64,000 nt of DNA, taken from Elymus sibiricus. Taxonomy: Eukaryota > Streptophyta > Magnoliopsida > Poales > Poaceae. The stretch covers positions 306,590,509 through 306,654,508 of the forward strand of contig CM077671.1 of assembly GCA_039707655.1 (NCBI GenBank), in the 5' to 3' direction. Below the pieces are notes generated by a model. It ran no database searches. It saw nothing but the letters and a program-made list of their open reading frames with translations, and had not been told where the DNA came from. Shown one piece after another: positions 1-11,843 of the stretch (position 1 is its first letter; each line of letters opens with the position of its first letter). A program made the translations under genes and the position numbers.

Positions 1-866
1 TCCCTGAGCAGGCGACTCTGACTTCGCCGTTGACAACCCGTCAAGACCCCTTCGAACGAGCGATACACGAGGACCTCGCCGGCCAAGGGCAACACTGGCC
101 GACCTGGCCACCCACACGAAGACACACACGTTGTCGAGAAGAAACACAAAGCCGAGGTTGTCACCAGGTGTCATCGTCATCACTCCTCCATGAGCTAGTG
201 ACTCCGACTTCACCATCGAACTTCCACAGACGAAGTCCTCGTCGCAACAGACGCCGGTACCCATGTCGGCCCATGCCAAACAGTTGACCACCCGCACAAA
301 CCATATCGTCGGCCGGGCACCTGCCGACCGCGATGCCGCACACGACCAGTCCCGGGAATGCACGAGGGGGCAAGAGTTTCAAGACAACGCCCCAAGGGGG
401 GTAGCGCCGCGGAAGACGACGCCATCGTCCGACCCTGCTGCCAGAGTCTGGGCTTTCGCCCAAAGAACTTGCCCCGAGGGTGGGGCCAGAGATCTCCATG
501 GCGACCCTCCAAGGAGGTAACGACGCCCACAGGCGCCGCGTTGTCGGCCGGCCAAGCCAAGTAGGCTTTTGCCCAGAGCAGGGGCACCACACCCCCACGC
601 AGCCGCCACCGGCTCGCACACCCACTGGCCCGTGCACACCTGACGCCGCAGAGGCGCCACCGCCGTGCCACGACCACCACCATCATCGCCAGCAACGCTA
701 GCGAGCCAAACCCAGCCGCAGATCGACCAGATATGGCATCTCCACGCAGCTGCACCGCCGCATCCTCCTTGGTCCAGCAAGCCGCCACCGGCCCGCGTGG
801 AGAAGAACCACGACCGACAGCCGCACAGCCGCAGGCACCAAGCCATGGCGCGCAGCAGGAGCTCGG
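1..866. other. GC-rich host sequence, unassigned
   Basis: This stretch is GC-rich and contains overlapping open frames on both strands, none of which I recognise. The frames are proline/arginine/glycine-rich, as expected from base composition alone. It forms the left half of the target site of the Copia element that follows. Deleting that element and one TSD copy joins it to 10676. It could be a decayed transposon or an old gene edge. No domain or splice structure is convincing. Confidence 0.3.
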
Positions 867-871
867 GCTGC
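867..871. repeat. Target-site duplication GCTGC, left copy
   Basis: The five bases directly before the TGTAGGG end of the Copia element repeat at 10671-10675 directly after its ...CTCCTACA end. A 5-bp duplication is the hallmark of LTR-retrotransposon integration. Confidence 0.9.
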
Positions 872-1126
872 TGTAGGGTAACGCAGCAGAAAACAAAAAA
901 TTTCCGACCTACGTACCAGCCCAGGATCACTATGGAGACTGCATACAAGGTTTGATCTGTTTCGTTACCGACTCGTAGCGCAGCGGAAGTAGAGTCGATG
1001 ACGATCGGCGGTGCAGATCCCCGCAGCTAGGATTTACAACCTCCCAACCGCGAGGATGTATACCCTCATCCGCCCCCGGAGAGCCCTCCGGGAGGCGGTC
1101 GGACAGTCCCTCGGACGGTGTCACGG

Positions 1127-1314
1127 ACAGCCCTTCGGGAGGACCATCGAAACTCGGACGGTCACTCGGACAGCCCTTCGGGAGGACCATCGAAACTCGG
1201 ACGGTCACTCGGACAGCCCTTCGGGAGGACCATCGAAACTCGGACGGTCACTCGGACAGCCCTTCGGGAGGACCATCGAAACTCGGACGGTCACTCGGAC
1301 AGCCCTTCGGGAGG
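1127..1314. repeat. 43-bp tandem repeat, four full units plus a partial
   Basis: ACAGCCCTTCGGGAGG recurs at 1127, 1170, 1213, 1256 and 1299, exactly 43 bases apart. The units are almost perfect copies. They lie downstream of the LTR TATA box on the minus strand, so they would be in the RNA leader or 3' end of the element. The other LTR has the same array with one unit fewer. Confidence 0.95.
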
Positions 1315-1532
1315 CACTCTCAAACTAAGACCGAAACTACGATCTCTCTACAGAGTTGCACACATACGGTGTCATCTATCCGGCAGGGCTTCGCCGTCCA
1401 GAACTAGTTCCCACTGGAACCCAGACAGCCTTTCGGCTCTACGAAACTATTTCGCTGGGAGGGAGAGAGAAGCCAGAAATGTCATGGCATTTGTATGTGA
1501 GAAGGAGTGAGTGTGGAGGCAGCCCCTCCACC

Positions 1533-1543
1533 TCTATTTATAG
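1533..1543 (-). promoter_or_regulatory. TATA box of the 3' LTR
   Basis: The minus strand reads CTATAAATAGA, a strong plant TATA box, at the same offset as in the partner LTR (9065-9075). Confidence 0.7.
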
Positions 1544-3138
1544 GAAATCCAAGGGGTAGGGTTTCTTGGCCCCCAAGCCTTCTAGCAACCTTTTTGGGAA
1601 AATATCCCAAAAGGTGACTTTTCCATAAATATCCCAAAAAACACTTTCACTATTCACGACGACATTTTTCAGCGTCTGATCGAACTGAAAATATTCATGT
1701 GGGCTTAGAACATTTCCAGTACCCACCAAAATAATTTTCAACGCGAGCCGGAACAATTCCGGTTTAGTGATTTTCATCTGCGAAAAGCATCTGAAGCGGT
1801 TTCGGCAGCTCCGGAACATTTCCGGTTTTCATTCCGGAAAATTCCAGAAAGTTTCCAGAATGATTCTGGCACCCTCCAAGAATTATCAGGCATGTGCCGA
1901 AACCAATTTGACTTTATGGTGTACTCCGAAACAACTTTTCGGTTTAGTGATTTTCATCTGTGAAAAGCAACTAAAGCGGTTCCGGCAGTCCGGAACATTT
2001 CTGGTTTTTGTCTCTGAAAAATCTCAGAAGTTACCGGAACAATTCTGGTACCTTCCAATAATTTCCACGCATGTGCCGAAACCAATTTGACTTTATGGAA
2101 TACCCTGAAACAACTTTTCAGTTTCACCGGAACTATTCCGATATCCTCTCCGGAACGTTTCCGTTTCGTCCGAAACTTTTTCGGTGATTTTCTCTCAGAC
2201 TCCCCGTCTAGTATTCAGTAGATAGATGACCCTTAAGCGTGTGACCCTATAGGTTCGGTGAAGCATAGACATGACCCGGAACCCCTTCCGATCAATGATC
2301 AACATCGGAGCCGTGGACACCCATATTGACCCCTATACCCACACGAATGAATATTCGAGTGAACCTCCAGTTGCCGTGTGCTATTCCTGTTGCTTCGCGA
2401 TATGTTACAAATACCCGAGGTGAGACATGTAGGCATCCCCGTGGATCAACAACTTGTCCACTATGCCAGTTACCTCGTTACCGGTATTGTTCTCTTTTCT
2501 CGTTCCCGTGTTCCGGCATCCCCGTGATCAAATCACAAAGTGTCTGGCCAGACGATGATGGATACCGTAACACCGAGAGGGCCCAGAGATATCTCTCCAT
2601 CGTCGGAGGAGCAAATCCCAATCTTGAGCTATCAAGTTACTTGACATACTTTTCCATGAACCCGTAAGCCGCCGTAATAGCCACCCATTTACGGATGACG
2701 TTTAACAAACCCCAAAGTTCATGAAGCAAGCATGAAGAAACTCGATACTCTCATGGTCTAAGGAATCATGCAAACATTAACCATCTCTGTGTTATTAACC
2801 ATTCACTAATGACGAATGTATCTCATAGCATAACATCAATTCGGGTCGATTCAACACAAGTGTTCTACCAACAATTGTGCCCTCAAAATTGCCGGCATAG
2901 TCATGCCCATGATCAGGAAAACAGGATCATCATGCAATACTTGAGCCAGTCATAGAGGCTTGACTAGGAATACTTTTTACCGTTTATTATCCCACACGTG
3001 CACATGAGTTTCCCTCCAAGCCTTGTTTTATTTGCAGACTCGAGAATCATTGCAGTTATAGCATGGAACATAAACATAATTATGAACAGGGAGATAATCA
3101 ATAACATTTATTATTGCCTCTAGGGCATATCTCCTATA

Positions 3139-3150
3139 GACTCCCACTTG
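3139..3150 (-). other. Polypurine tract of the Copia element
   Basis: The minus strand reads CAAGTGGGAGTC directly before the 3' LTR head. This purine-rich stretch is in the position expected for priming plus-strand DNA synthesis. Confidence 0.7.
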
Positions 3151-3488
3151 CACTAGAGTCAATAATCTAGTCAATGCTAATGCACTTTACACCTATGGCA
3201 TACTGGTGTAAAATATGCTTCGCATGTGGTATAGCCTGATGTCCAACGGATCTGACGACTTCAGCTCCGTGTGTAACTTTGCATATCCCCGCGTTTTAAC
3301 GCTTTCACAAAATTCATATTTTGTGTGGACTTGGCTTTGCATATGTGTGAATCATTGGTCGAAACCTGATTCCTCAGACTGAGCTATGGAGCAACTATCT
3401 GCAATAGTGTCCCATAGACCAAAGCCATCTTGGAACCATACTAAGTTCATGAATGAACTATATGATTCAACAACTTCTTTGTCACTTC

Positions 3489-4345
3489 TTAAGCGTCAAC
3501 ATACTTAGCCTTTGTTATAGAATTCGCCACAGTATCTTGTTTGGAACAATTTCCAACTACCGTGCCACCATATTGTGTATTACACAAAACCCTTAACTTA
3601 AATCGAAAATCGCATGGAGCATTGATGAAGACTGTATCGATGTAATTACTTACAACGAGTACATCATAATCTCCGCTTGCGAGAAAACATGTCATCACTA
3701 CTACTCTAGTACTCAATGACATCTTTCACTGTTGTCCTATGATCAGTACGTTGATCACTTTGGTATCTATACTCGCAACAACTTTGGAGTATTGGACATA
3801 TCTGGTTGTTTTTACATACCATGGAATACATGATTAATCCAAACACAAGTGTGTGGAATCACCATCATGTATTTTGCTCATCAGTGTTTTGGGACACCGA
3901 GTCTTGCAAAAACTCTTTCCATGTGACTTCGGCAAGAATCACTCCTTGACGGTTTTCAATGCTAAAAGGTTTTAGCATCTTGTCAATATGTATTCATAGC
4001 TTAGCCCCATTAGGTAAATCTATCTCCATAGATCATCATGCCTAATATTGAGGCTATTTAGCCTAAGCACTTCATCGAAAAACTATTTTCAAATGAAGTC
4101 CTAATTCGTGTCAAGAAATTTATTTCCAATTAACAATGTGTCAAGTACACAAGGTTTCTAGAAATATTATTATGCTCCCACTTACTTTCTTGAATCACAA
4201 GCATCTTCGATACCCATTTGATGAAGTCAAACCCCTTTGACCATTCCATCAAAAACGAAGATTCCAACTCCACTTTGCTCTCTTCTGTCCATCGCTGGAA
4301 CTCTGAAGTTTGCATACTTACTAGCATCCTCTGGATCGACAATTA
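3489..4345 (-). pseudogene. Decayed Copia pol: reverse transcriptase and RNase H remnants
   Basis: Read on the minus strand, 4345 to about 3960 resembles the C-terminal part of Copia reverse transcriptase. Motifs like VKGFDFIK, then SFSMK-LG and ILG-MIYGDR follow the usual order, and the YVDD box is unrecognisable. Further on, 3489-3722 holds an RNase H remnant with SKQDTVANSITKAKYVDA, the counterpart of the usual SKQDTVADSTTEAEY. The frame is broken by many stops and shifts, so no enzyme can be made. The order RT then RNase H towards the left LTR agrees with minus orientation. Gag, protease and integrase are not recognisable between 4350 and 8430. Confidence 0.75.
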
Positions 4346-7300
4346 CTTTGGACTGTATCACATACAAGTCCTAGGTTTCATTTCCATCAGATGGAAATCC
4401 TTTTGTCATCCATGTTTCATATCTCATGATTGAAATATGTATTAATTGCTAGTTCAACCCGAACCGACTTCAAGCATCGCTACGGTGAGACAATCTCATC
4501 GTAGTCAACTCCTTGAACTTGTTATTGCAACAAGTCGAGCTTCATGGATAAAACATTTTTTTCCGTATCAGTTTTTAGTTCCATAAATATTCGTTAGACT
4601 CTAAGTCTTCCGAAAGGTGTATCAAGATTTTAATCTCGAATCACATATATGGAAACTATCTCGGATTGTATTGGCATTTAGCCAATTCCGGAGTCAGGGC
4701 CCATCAACGCTTCCTTGTGTATCGTAGGTATACTGTTGTCTAACAACAATATCTCGTTTGCGCACCTGATAGGTTTGCACGAGCTTTGCCTACGTGGTTC
4801 AGCTGCAAGTTTGACCGAAGTCCATACATTTTATTGTAGAGACTTCCGTATCAGTCGCAGTAGGAAACTCTGGAATCACTTCCAAGGTTTCTTTCCTTTG
4901 ATCTGATGACGAAGATACTGGTTATCTCGTCGAGTTGCACTGTCCTCCCACTCACCTTTTGAAAGAACTATTCTCTTTAAAAGCATACCGTTTTGCGGCA
5001 AAAACCCTTTGCCTCGGTATAGTGGTGGGGGAATACCCAATGACTTGGGATAACCTTACAAAGTAGCACTTGTCTGATTTGGAATAGGTTTGTAACCTTT
5101 TACACAAGCCCCATATTCCAAATGTTAAGAAAAGATATAACATGGTTGGGCGTACCACACCATGGTGTCATTTCAACAGACCTGATGGAGCTCTTTTCAG
5201 TGTAAAAGCCGCAGTCTCTAAAGCATCACTTTAAAAGGGATAATGGCAAATTTATTTATGTCATCTTTGATCTTACCATGTCATGAATGGTTCGATTACA
5301 TCAACACGGACTCTCCACTTGCAGTGGTGCTCCGGGAGGTGCAAGTTATGAAACCCCTTTCACAACTCATCAGACATTCGCTAAACTCGTAACTCAAATA
5401 TTCCTTTCTGCAATCGAATTGTAGAAACATAATTTTCTTGTTACAACAACTTCTACTTCATTTTTGAAAACCTTATGAATGAATTCAAAAGATCCAGACT
5501 TACGTCTCAACAAGTAAATATCCATATATCTACCTGAGTCATTTCTGAAGATAGATAAATCCACTACTTGCAACAACATTTATTGGACTACACACATCAT
5601 AATGTATGATCACCAATATGTTCTATGCTCGTTCCTTATGGCATGTGAACGGTATTTCAGTCACTTCACCTTTCAGAGGAAAGTTGCAAGTGTCAGATGA
5701 TTCAAAATCAAATGACTTTAAAATCCATCATAATGGAATTTTCCATGCGGGTTTCTCCAATGTGACCAAATGCAGTGCCACACATATGTGGTATTCTTTT
5801 ACTCTTGCGACATTTAGCGTCAGTGTTATGGATGTATTATATTACCATCAATATTCATAACATACATCCCATTCTGGATGGAAGCATGGCCCTTTATGTT
5901 ATTCATAACACCGAACATCAAAAGTTCTCTTATGAATAACCTCCTTGCAAGATACCTTATGCAAATGGCTAGAGTGTATGAAACTCTAAATGAATTATGA
6001 AAGTAAATACAGAGGTAATGTATAATTATCAATATTCATAACATACTTCTCATTCATAATGAAAGTATGGCCCTTTTGTTATTCATAACTCCGAACATTA
6101 AAAGTTCTCTTATGAACAACCTTCTTGCAAGATACTTTATGCAAAGGGCTAGAGTGTGAAACTCTAAAATGAATTATGAAAGTAAATACATAGGGAATAC
6201 ACCGATGGAAGGCATAGTAACATTTACTATGTTCCTTGCGTGTATCTAAATCTCATTCCTGGCTAGTCTTTCAGGCCATAGTAGTTCTTACATCGAGTTG
6301 CAACAGAATGCAATCGAGCGGGTATCTTTGTGATTAACTCACAATACCCAAGAATTAGTGATTAACATGTTTAACCATAATTCCCAAGAACTATATCTCT
6401 GACCAGCCTTCTATACATCAAAAAACTTGTATGACATTCATACATGAGCTGGATATTCCAGTCTTCTTTCCTTTTGCCTTTATACTTCTAACAGTTTAAC
6501 TTCTAGTATTTCTCCTACTCTCAGAAGAAGCATCCAACTTAAGAGTGGCGTTAGCCCCGGACTTCCTAGGCGTGAAAGTTTCACTAACACCCTTCCGGAT
6601 ACTTCCTTTCTCTTTAAGTTGTTGTTTTATTCACCATCATCATATGACAGGCGTTCTTCTGGATCCCTCTCTTATCAGTCTAATGCATAGTAAACTCCTT
6701 TACTAACAGTTTGCAAACAAACATTGCTTTGGATATCTCATATCTTTTAGCCTTTGTCTGTCTCTGAAAATGATTTTCAGATTCCATGAATATCACATAA
6801 CTATCCAAACTTTCGAAGTTTGGGTCTCATGAAAGCAAACGTATTGCACTTGACTGAAACAGAATTCTAGCTTTTGGATCGAAGGACGAGAGTCACATGA
6901 TCCATAGCATTAGCAGGAGAATACCGAAAGTATGCGATAGGACAAAGTCCTTCTCGGCACTATTGAGGACAATCCTCACATTACGTTACCAACCGTAAAG
7001 TTTTAACCAGATATTTAACAGCTATTCAATTTTAATAGGGAAGGTGGAAACGCGAGCCATTATTCTACAACTATTATGCAAACCACACTTAGACAGTGTT
7101 CAAAATTAATTGCACTGAGAATTAAACAAGTTAATTCAATAGTGCGCTCCCACTCAAATCAATATCTCTCATAATTGATTATGAATGATTCAAGACACGA
7201 ATTTCAATTCAACGCCATTGATGGTGAGCATCACTGATGACGAGAACTTCAATCGTTAGGCAAACTTGCCGATCACATCTCTATGTGACTCTTGTTCATC

Positions 7301-8431
7301 TTTCGATGCGTGTGTTCCGAGCTCATGACTTTCATGCCTGAACGTCAAGACAACCAAGTGATCTCGCTGCGAGGTCTTAACTCACCCGCCTCACACATCC
7401 CTAATCGTTCGTACCCATGTCAGCATGGCGCACCCCGAAAAGTTAGGTGCCGTGACGGTGCTACACTTGGGAGAACACTAACTACTTGATATTTTTGTGA
7501 GAGATCACCCTAATAAAAAGCGACTACCGCGCAATCAAGAAGGGTGCATCATAAGGGATAAACATCTCAGGCAATTCATAATAGCAAGATATGGTATAGC
7601 CCTTTCTGACGGAGAAGTCTTTCATTTCTTCGTCTTCGGCATTCGCGTCGGTGTTCACCTTCGCGAAGATTGCCACCACCTAGTCGATGCACCAGATAAT
7701 ATTGCTATCTCTATAGCTAATAAAATAAGTGCATTACATAAGGTTGACACGCAGGTCATTAAAGTGCAATCATATGGCTCCAGCCATCATGCCGAATCAT
7801 GACACGCAGGTCATGTTAATCAATTTACATCATATAGCCATCTCATACATAATCAAATTATTATGAACACTGCTATACCACATCACATGCACATGCAAAC
7901 CATCCTGCAAAACCAAGTTAGACGCCTCTAATCGGTTCATGCAAAATTTTATTTTACGTGGCTTCTAAGGTTTCGAAACAAACCGAAGCTACCAACGTCC
8001 ATCATCAAGCATGATAATCCAAGTCGCAAGATTAACATTGCGGGGTGTATGAAACACGAGATAATAAAATCTCGAGCCCCATACTAAACTTCGTCATACG
8101 CGTGACCCCCGTGCAGATCATATCTGCATTGCCCTTTCGTCTGCGAAATTTCATCTTTCTTTTTAACTACGGTGGAATTCAAAGAACTGTTAGCACTTCG
8201 TTGATCAATCAGGATCGCGGATTGCCAGAACTTTGAAACTCCACCATACCGTTATCAAGATCAGAAATATGCAAATTCCAGGGAAGCAACAAGAACATCG
8301 GGTAACAGATTTCATCTGCTACCCGCACAAATAATTTTCAGCAATAGAACACATCTACTACCTAATTATATTGTGCAACACCCATACATCTCTATGTATT
8401 CTAGATCGCAACCTGCATCTACGCATAGCAC
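4346..8431 (-). other. Degenerate interior of the Copia element
   Basis: AT-rich sequence between the pol remnant and the primer-binding site. Only short frames exist on either strand. It occupies the place of gag, protease and integrase. A local duplication of about 200 bp is visible: the stretch with 'cattcataatg...tatggccctttt' occurs near 5870 and 6050. Confidence 0.6.
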
Positions 8432-8445
8432 GGCTCTTGATGCCA
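8432..8445 (-). other. Primer-binding site (initiator tRNA-Met type)
   Basis: The minus strand reads TGGCATCAAGAGCC one base after the end of the 5' LTR. It is a near match to the Copia consensus TGGTATCAGAGCC that pairs with the 3' end of initiator tRNA-Met. It identifies the right-hand LTR as the 5' LTR. Confidence 0.85.
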
Positions 8446-8701
8446 CTGTAGGGTAACACAGCAGAAAACAAAAAATTTCCGACCTACGTACCAGCCCAGG
8501 ATCACTATGGAGACTGCATACAAGGTTTGATCTGTTTCGTTACCGACTCGTAGCGCAGCGGAAGTAGAGTCGATGACGATCGGCGGTGCAGATCCCCGCA
8601 GCTAGGATTTACAACCTCCCAACCGCGAGGATGTATACCCTCATCCGCCCCCAGAGAGCCCTCCGGGAGGCGGTCGGACAGTCCCTCGGACGGTGTCACG
8701 G

Positions 8702-8846
8702 ACAGCCCTTCGGGAGGACCATCGAAACTCGGACGGTCACTCGGACAGCCCTTCGGGAGGACCATCGAAACTCGGACGGTCACTCGGACAGCCCTTCGGG
8801 AGGACCATCGAAACTCGGACGGTCACTCGGACAGCCCTTCGGGAGG
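8702..8846. repeat. 43-bp tandem repeat, three full units plus a partial
   Basis: ACAGCCCTTCGGGAGG recurs at 8702, 8745, 8788 and 8831, 43 bases apart. This is one unit fewer than in the other LTR of the same element and accounts exactly for the 43-bp length difference between the LTRs. Confidence 0.95.
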
Positions 8847-9064
8847 CACTCTCAAACTAAGACCGAAACTACGATCTCTCTACAGAGTTGCACACATACG
8901 GTGTCATCTATCCGGCAGGGCTTCGCCGTCCAGAACTAGTTCCCACCGGAACCCAGACAGCCTTTCGGCTCTACGAAACTATTTCGCTGGGAGGGAGAGA
9001 GAAGCCAGAAATGTCATGGCATTTGTATGTGAGAAAGAGTGAGTGTGGAGGCAGCCCCTCCACC

Positions 9065-9075
9065 TCTATTTATAG
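9065..9075 (-). promoter_or_regulatory. TATA box of the 5' LTR
   Basis: The minus strand reads CTATAAATAGA. It would be the functional promoter of the Copia transcript. Confidence 0.7.
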
Positions 9076-10670
9076 GAAATCCAAGGGGTAGGGTTTCTTG
9101 GCCCCCAAGCCTTCTAGAAACCTTTTTGGGAAAATATCCCAAAAGGTGACTTTTCCATAAATATCCCAAAAAGCACTTTCACTATTCACAACGACATTTT
9201 TCAGCGTCTGATCGAACTGAAAATATTCATGTGGGCTTAGAACATTTCCAGTACCCACCAAAATAATTTTCAACGCGAGCCGGAACAATTCCGGTTTAGT
9301 GATTTTCATCTGCGAAAAGCATCTGAAGCGGTTTCGGCAGCTCCGGAACATTTCCGGTTTTCATTCCGGAAAATTCCAGAAAGTTTCCAGAATGATTCTG
9401 GCACCCTCCAAGAATTATCAGGCATGTGCCGAAACCAATTTGACTTTATGGTGTACTCCGAAACAACTTTTCGGTTTAGTGATTTTCATCTGTGAAAAGC
9501 AACTAAAGCGGTTCCGGCAGTCCGGAACATTTCCGGTTTTTGTCTCTGAAAAATCTCAGAAGTTACCGGAACAATTCTGGTACCTTCCAATAATTTCCAG
9601 GCATGTGCCGAAACCAATTTGACTTTATGGAATACCCTGAAACAACTTTTCAGTTTCACCGGAACTATTCCGATATCCTCTCCGGAACGTTTCCGTTTCG
9701 TCCGAAACTTTTTTGGTGATTTTCTCTCAGACTCCCCGTCTAGTATTCAACAGATAGATGACCCTTAAGCGTGTGACTCTATAGGTTCGGTGAAGCATAG
9801 ACATGACCCGGAACCCCTTCCGATCAATGATCAACATCGGAGCCGTGGACACCCATATTGACCCCTATACCCACACGAATGAATATTCGAGTGAACCTCC
9901 AGTTGCCGTGTGCTATTCCTGTTGCTTCGCGATATGTTACAAATACCCGAGGTGAGACATGTAGGCATCCCCGTGGATCAACAACTTGTCCACTATGCCA
10001 GTTACCTCGTTACCGGTATTGTTCTCTTTTCTCGTTCCCGTGTTCCGGCATCCCCGTGATCAAATCACAAAGTGTCTGGCCAGACGATGATGGATACCGT
10101 AACACCGAGAGGGCCCAGAGATATCTCTCCATCGTCGGAGGAGCAAATCCCAATCTTGAGCTATCAAGTTACTTGACATACTTTTCCATGAACCCGTAAG
10201 CCGCCGTAATAGCCACCCATTTACGGATGACGTTTAACAAACCCCAAAGTTCATGAAGCAAGCATGAAGAAACTCGATACTCTCATGGTCTAAGAAATCA
10301 TGCAAACATTAACCATCTCTGTGTTATTAACCATTAACTAATGACGAATGTATCTCATAGCATAACATCAATTCGGGTCGATTCAACACAAGTGTTCTAC
10401 CAACAATTGTGCCCTCAAAATTGCCGGCATAGTCATGCCCATGATCAGGAAAACAGGATCATCATGCAATACTTGAGCCAGTCATAGAGGCTTGACTAGG
10501 AATACTTTTTACCGTTTATTATCCCACACGTGCACATGAGTTTCCCTCCAAGCCTCGTTTTATTTGCAGACTCGAGAATCATTGCAGTTATAGCATGGAA
10601 CATAAACATAATTATGAACAGGGAGATAATCAATAACATTTATTATTGCCTCTAGGGCATATCTCCTACA

Positions 10671-10675
10671 GCTGC
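10671..10675. repeat. Target-site duplication GCTGC, right copy
   Basis: Matches 867-871 and marks the right boundary of the Copia insertion. Confidence 0.9.
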
Positions 10676-11169
10676 CACCCCGCTGCATCCGAACAGACGC
10701 CCGACGAGACGAAGCACACCTCCGGCCGCCGAAGCCTCCATCGCCAGAGCGCGCCGCTCGGGGAGCCGCCGTGCCGCGCCTGGCAGGCCGCCGGACCGCC
10801 GGAGATCTTGGACGCGCAGATCTGGGGGAACTGATCCACCCTCCACCAAAGAGCACGCGGGCGCGCGAGGAGACGCCCCGCCGCCGCCGTCCGCCTGGCG
10901 GGCTTAGCCCGCTGGCATCCTCCGGCGAGGGCAAGGGGGGAGAAGGCAAGGGGGCGGCGGTGGCTCACGGGTTCGCCCGAGTCGCCGCAGGAGCGACACG
11001 GGCATGGGGAAAGGTTTCGTGAACGTTGGTTCCCAACTAGCAAACTGACATAATCGCCCCATGTAGCTCGCAAAATGCAAGGTATATACACACCTTTTGC
11101 CAGCCCTCTTACTTGATCTCTGCATATGTGATGTCGTTCAACTTTTCTCTTTAGAAAAACTCTCTTATC
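10676..11169. other. GC-rich flank, unassigned
   Basis: Continues the GC-rich sequence interrupted by the Copia element and grades into AT-rich DNA after about 11050. Open frames exist on both strands, but none shows a domain I recognise. Together with 1-866 it may be one decayed feature. Confidence 0.3.
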
Positions 11170-11171
11170 TA

Positions 11172-11428
11172 CTCCATCCGTTTCAAGATATAAGGTGTAT
11201 TAGTTTTTCAGAAGTCAAACATGTGCATGTTTGATCAAGTTTTTAGAAAAATAATATCAATATCTACATCGTCACATTTGTATCACTACATCCATCATAA
11301 AAAGTATTTTCATAATTTATTTACTTTGTATTGTAGATGTCGATGTTTTATTCCATATTCTTGGTCAAACTTACACAAGGTTGACTCGCACGAAAATCGA
11401 TACACCTTATATTGTGGAATGGAGGGAG
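11172..11428. mobile_element. Stowaway (Tc1/Mariner) MITE, 257 bp
   Basis: The left end CTCCATCCGTTTCAAGATAT and the right end ...ATGGAGGGAG form the classic Stowaway terminal inverted repeat. The inner repeats TATAAGGTGTAT and ATACACCTTATA continue the hairpin. The left flank is the expected TA target dinucleotide; the right flank is TG, probably a mutated TA. The interior is non-coding and AT-rich. Mobility would need a mariner-like transposase in trans. Confidence 0.85.
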
Positions 11429-11502
11429 TGTTAACCAGACCAACCCTAATAAATAAATAAATTTCACCACCATTTTCTTCCTCTCGAATAGGCCGGAGGC
11501 AT

Positions 11503-11522
11503 GCAACTTGATTATTTGATCT
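11503..11522. repeat. 20-bp target-site duplication of the SINE, left copy
   Basis: GCAACTTGATTATTTGATCT is repeated perfectly at 11824-11843. Long, AT-rich duplications of this size are typical of L1-type target-primed reverse transcription. Confidence 0.95.
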
Positions 11523-11823
11523 CTTTTTTTAACACAGTACAGACGCAAGCGCTCATATACACGTGCATACACTCATCCCTATGAACGCACACACGCACAC
11601 CCTACCCCTATGAGCACCTCTGAGAGACTGAGCCGGCATATCATCTTGAGATTTATGAAGTCACCGTAGGCACCTCATCGTCGACGGGAACGTCTCCTCC
11701 CACTGAATGCGCATCGCCGGAAATCCTGAAATAAATCCAGGAATAAATGCGAGCACCAGGATTTGATCTCTGGTGGGCTGGGGATACCACAGTCCCTCTA
11801 ACCATCCAACCACAGGTTGGTTC
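11523..11823 (-). mobile_element. tRNA-derived SINE, 301 bp
   Basis: Read on the minus strand, the element opens with a tRNA-like pol III promoter. GTTGGATGGTTAGAGGGAC resembles box A and AGATCAAATCC box B. A body follows that is shared with the copy at 15336, and it ends in a short A tract (minus-strand GTTAAAAAAAG). Perfect 20-bp target duplications flank it. The family looks like the grass tRNA-SINE group (Au/PoaS-like), but I cannot name it exactly. It encodes no protein and depends on LINE enzymes. Confidence 0.88.
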
Positions 11824-11843
11824 GCAACTTGATTATTTGATCT

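Larger units (their letters stand above)
872..3138 (-). repeat. 3' LTR of the Copia element
   Basis: This LTR is 2267 bp, 43 bp longer than its partner because it carries one more copy of a 43-bp tandem repeat. On the minus strand it starts TATAGGAG (the partner has TGTAGGAG), so the terminal TG has mutated to TA. The U3 part contains many CCGGAA/TTCCGG motifs and an internal duplication of about 180 bp (around 1761 and 1941). A TATA box lies at 1533-1543, and the 43-bp repeats lie downstream of it in the transcribed part. Confidence 0.93.
872..10670 (-). mobile_element. Complete Copia-type LTR retrotransposon, non-autonomous (minus orientation)
   Basis: Two near-identical LTRs (872-3138 and 8447-10670) bound a 5.3-kb interior. 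The element is flanked by the 5-bp target duplication GCTGC at 867-871 and 10671-10675. The minus strand begins TGTAGGAGATATGCCCTAGA, the head shared by Triticeae Angela/WIS/Maximus-like Copia families. A primer-binding site complementary to initiator tRNA-Met lies beside the right LTR and a purine tract beside the left LTR, which fixes the orientation. The interior retains recognisable RT and RNase H remnants but is full of stops, so it cannot supply its own enzymes. By eye the LTRs differ at about 17 positions plus one 43-bp repeat unit, so the insertion is young although the coding region is decayed. Confidence 0.93.
8447..10670 (-). repeat. 5' LTR of the Copia element
   Basis: This LTR is 2224 bp. 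On the minus strand it begins TGTAGGAGATATGCCC and ends ...GTTACCCTACA. It is colinear with 872-3138 apart from one missing 43-bp unit and scattered substitutions. It contains the promoter that would drive the element: the TATA box at 9065-9075 on the minus strand, with the repeat array (8702-8846) downstream. Confidence 0.93.

Noticed and set aside
161..948. Long overlapping open frames on both strands in the first kilobase
   Set aside because: Frames occur on both strands and in several registers at once, with Pro/Arg/Gly-rich content typical of GC-rich DNA. No domain, splice site pattern or start context supports a gene.
1127..1314. 43-bp repeat array as a CRISPR
   Set aside because: The units are contiguous with no unique spacers, lie in a plant LTR and recur in the partner LTR.
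2326..2667. 113-codon frame present twice (2326 and 9858)
   Set aside because: The duplication simply reflects the two LTRs of the Copia element. It runs antisense to the element.
10646..11125. Frames crossing the right end of the Copia element
   Set aside because: They span the insertion boundary and its TSD, so they cannot be ancient coding sequence in their present form.
11523..11823. tRNA gene at the SINE head
   Set aside because: Box A- and B-like elements are present, but there is no cloverleaf with an anticodon stem. The sequence is embedded in a SINE with poly-A and TSDs.
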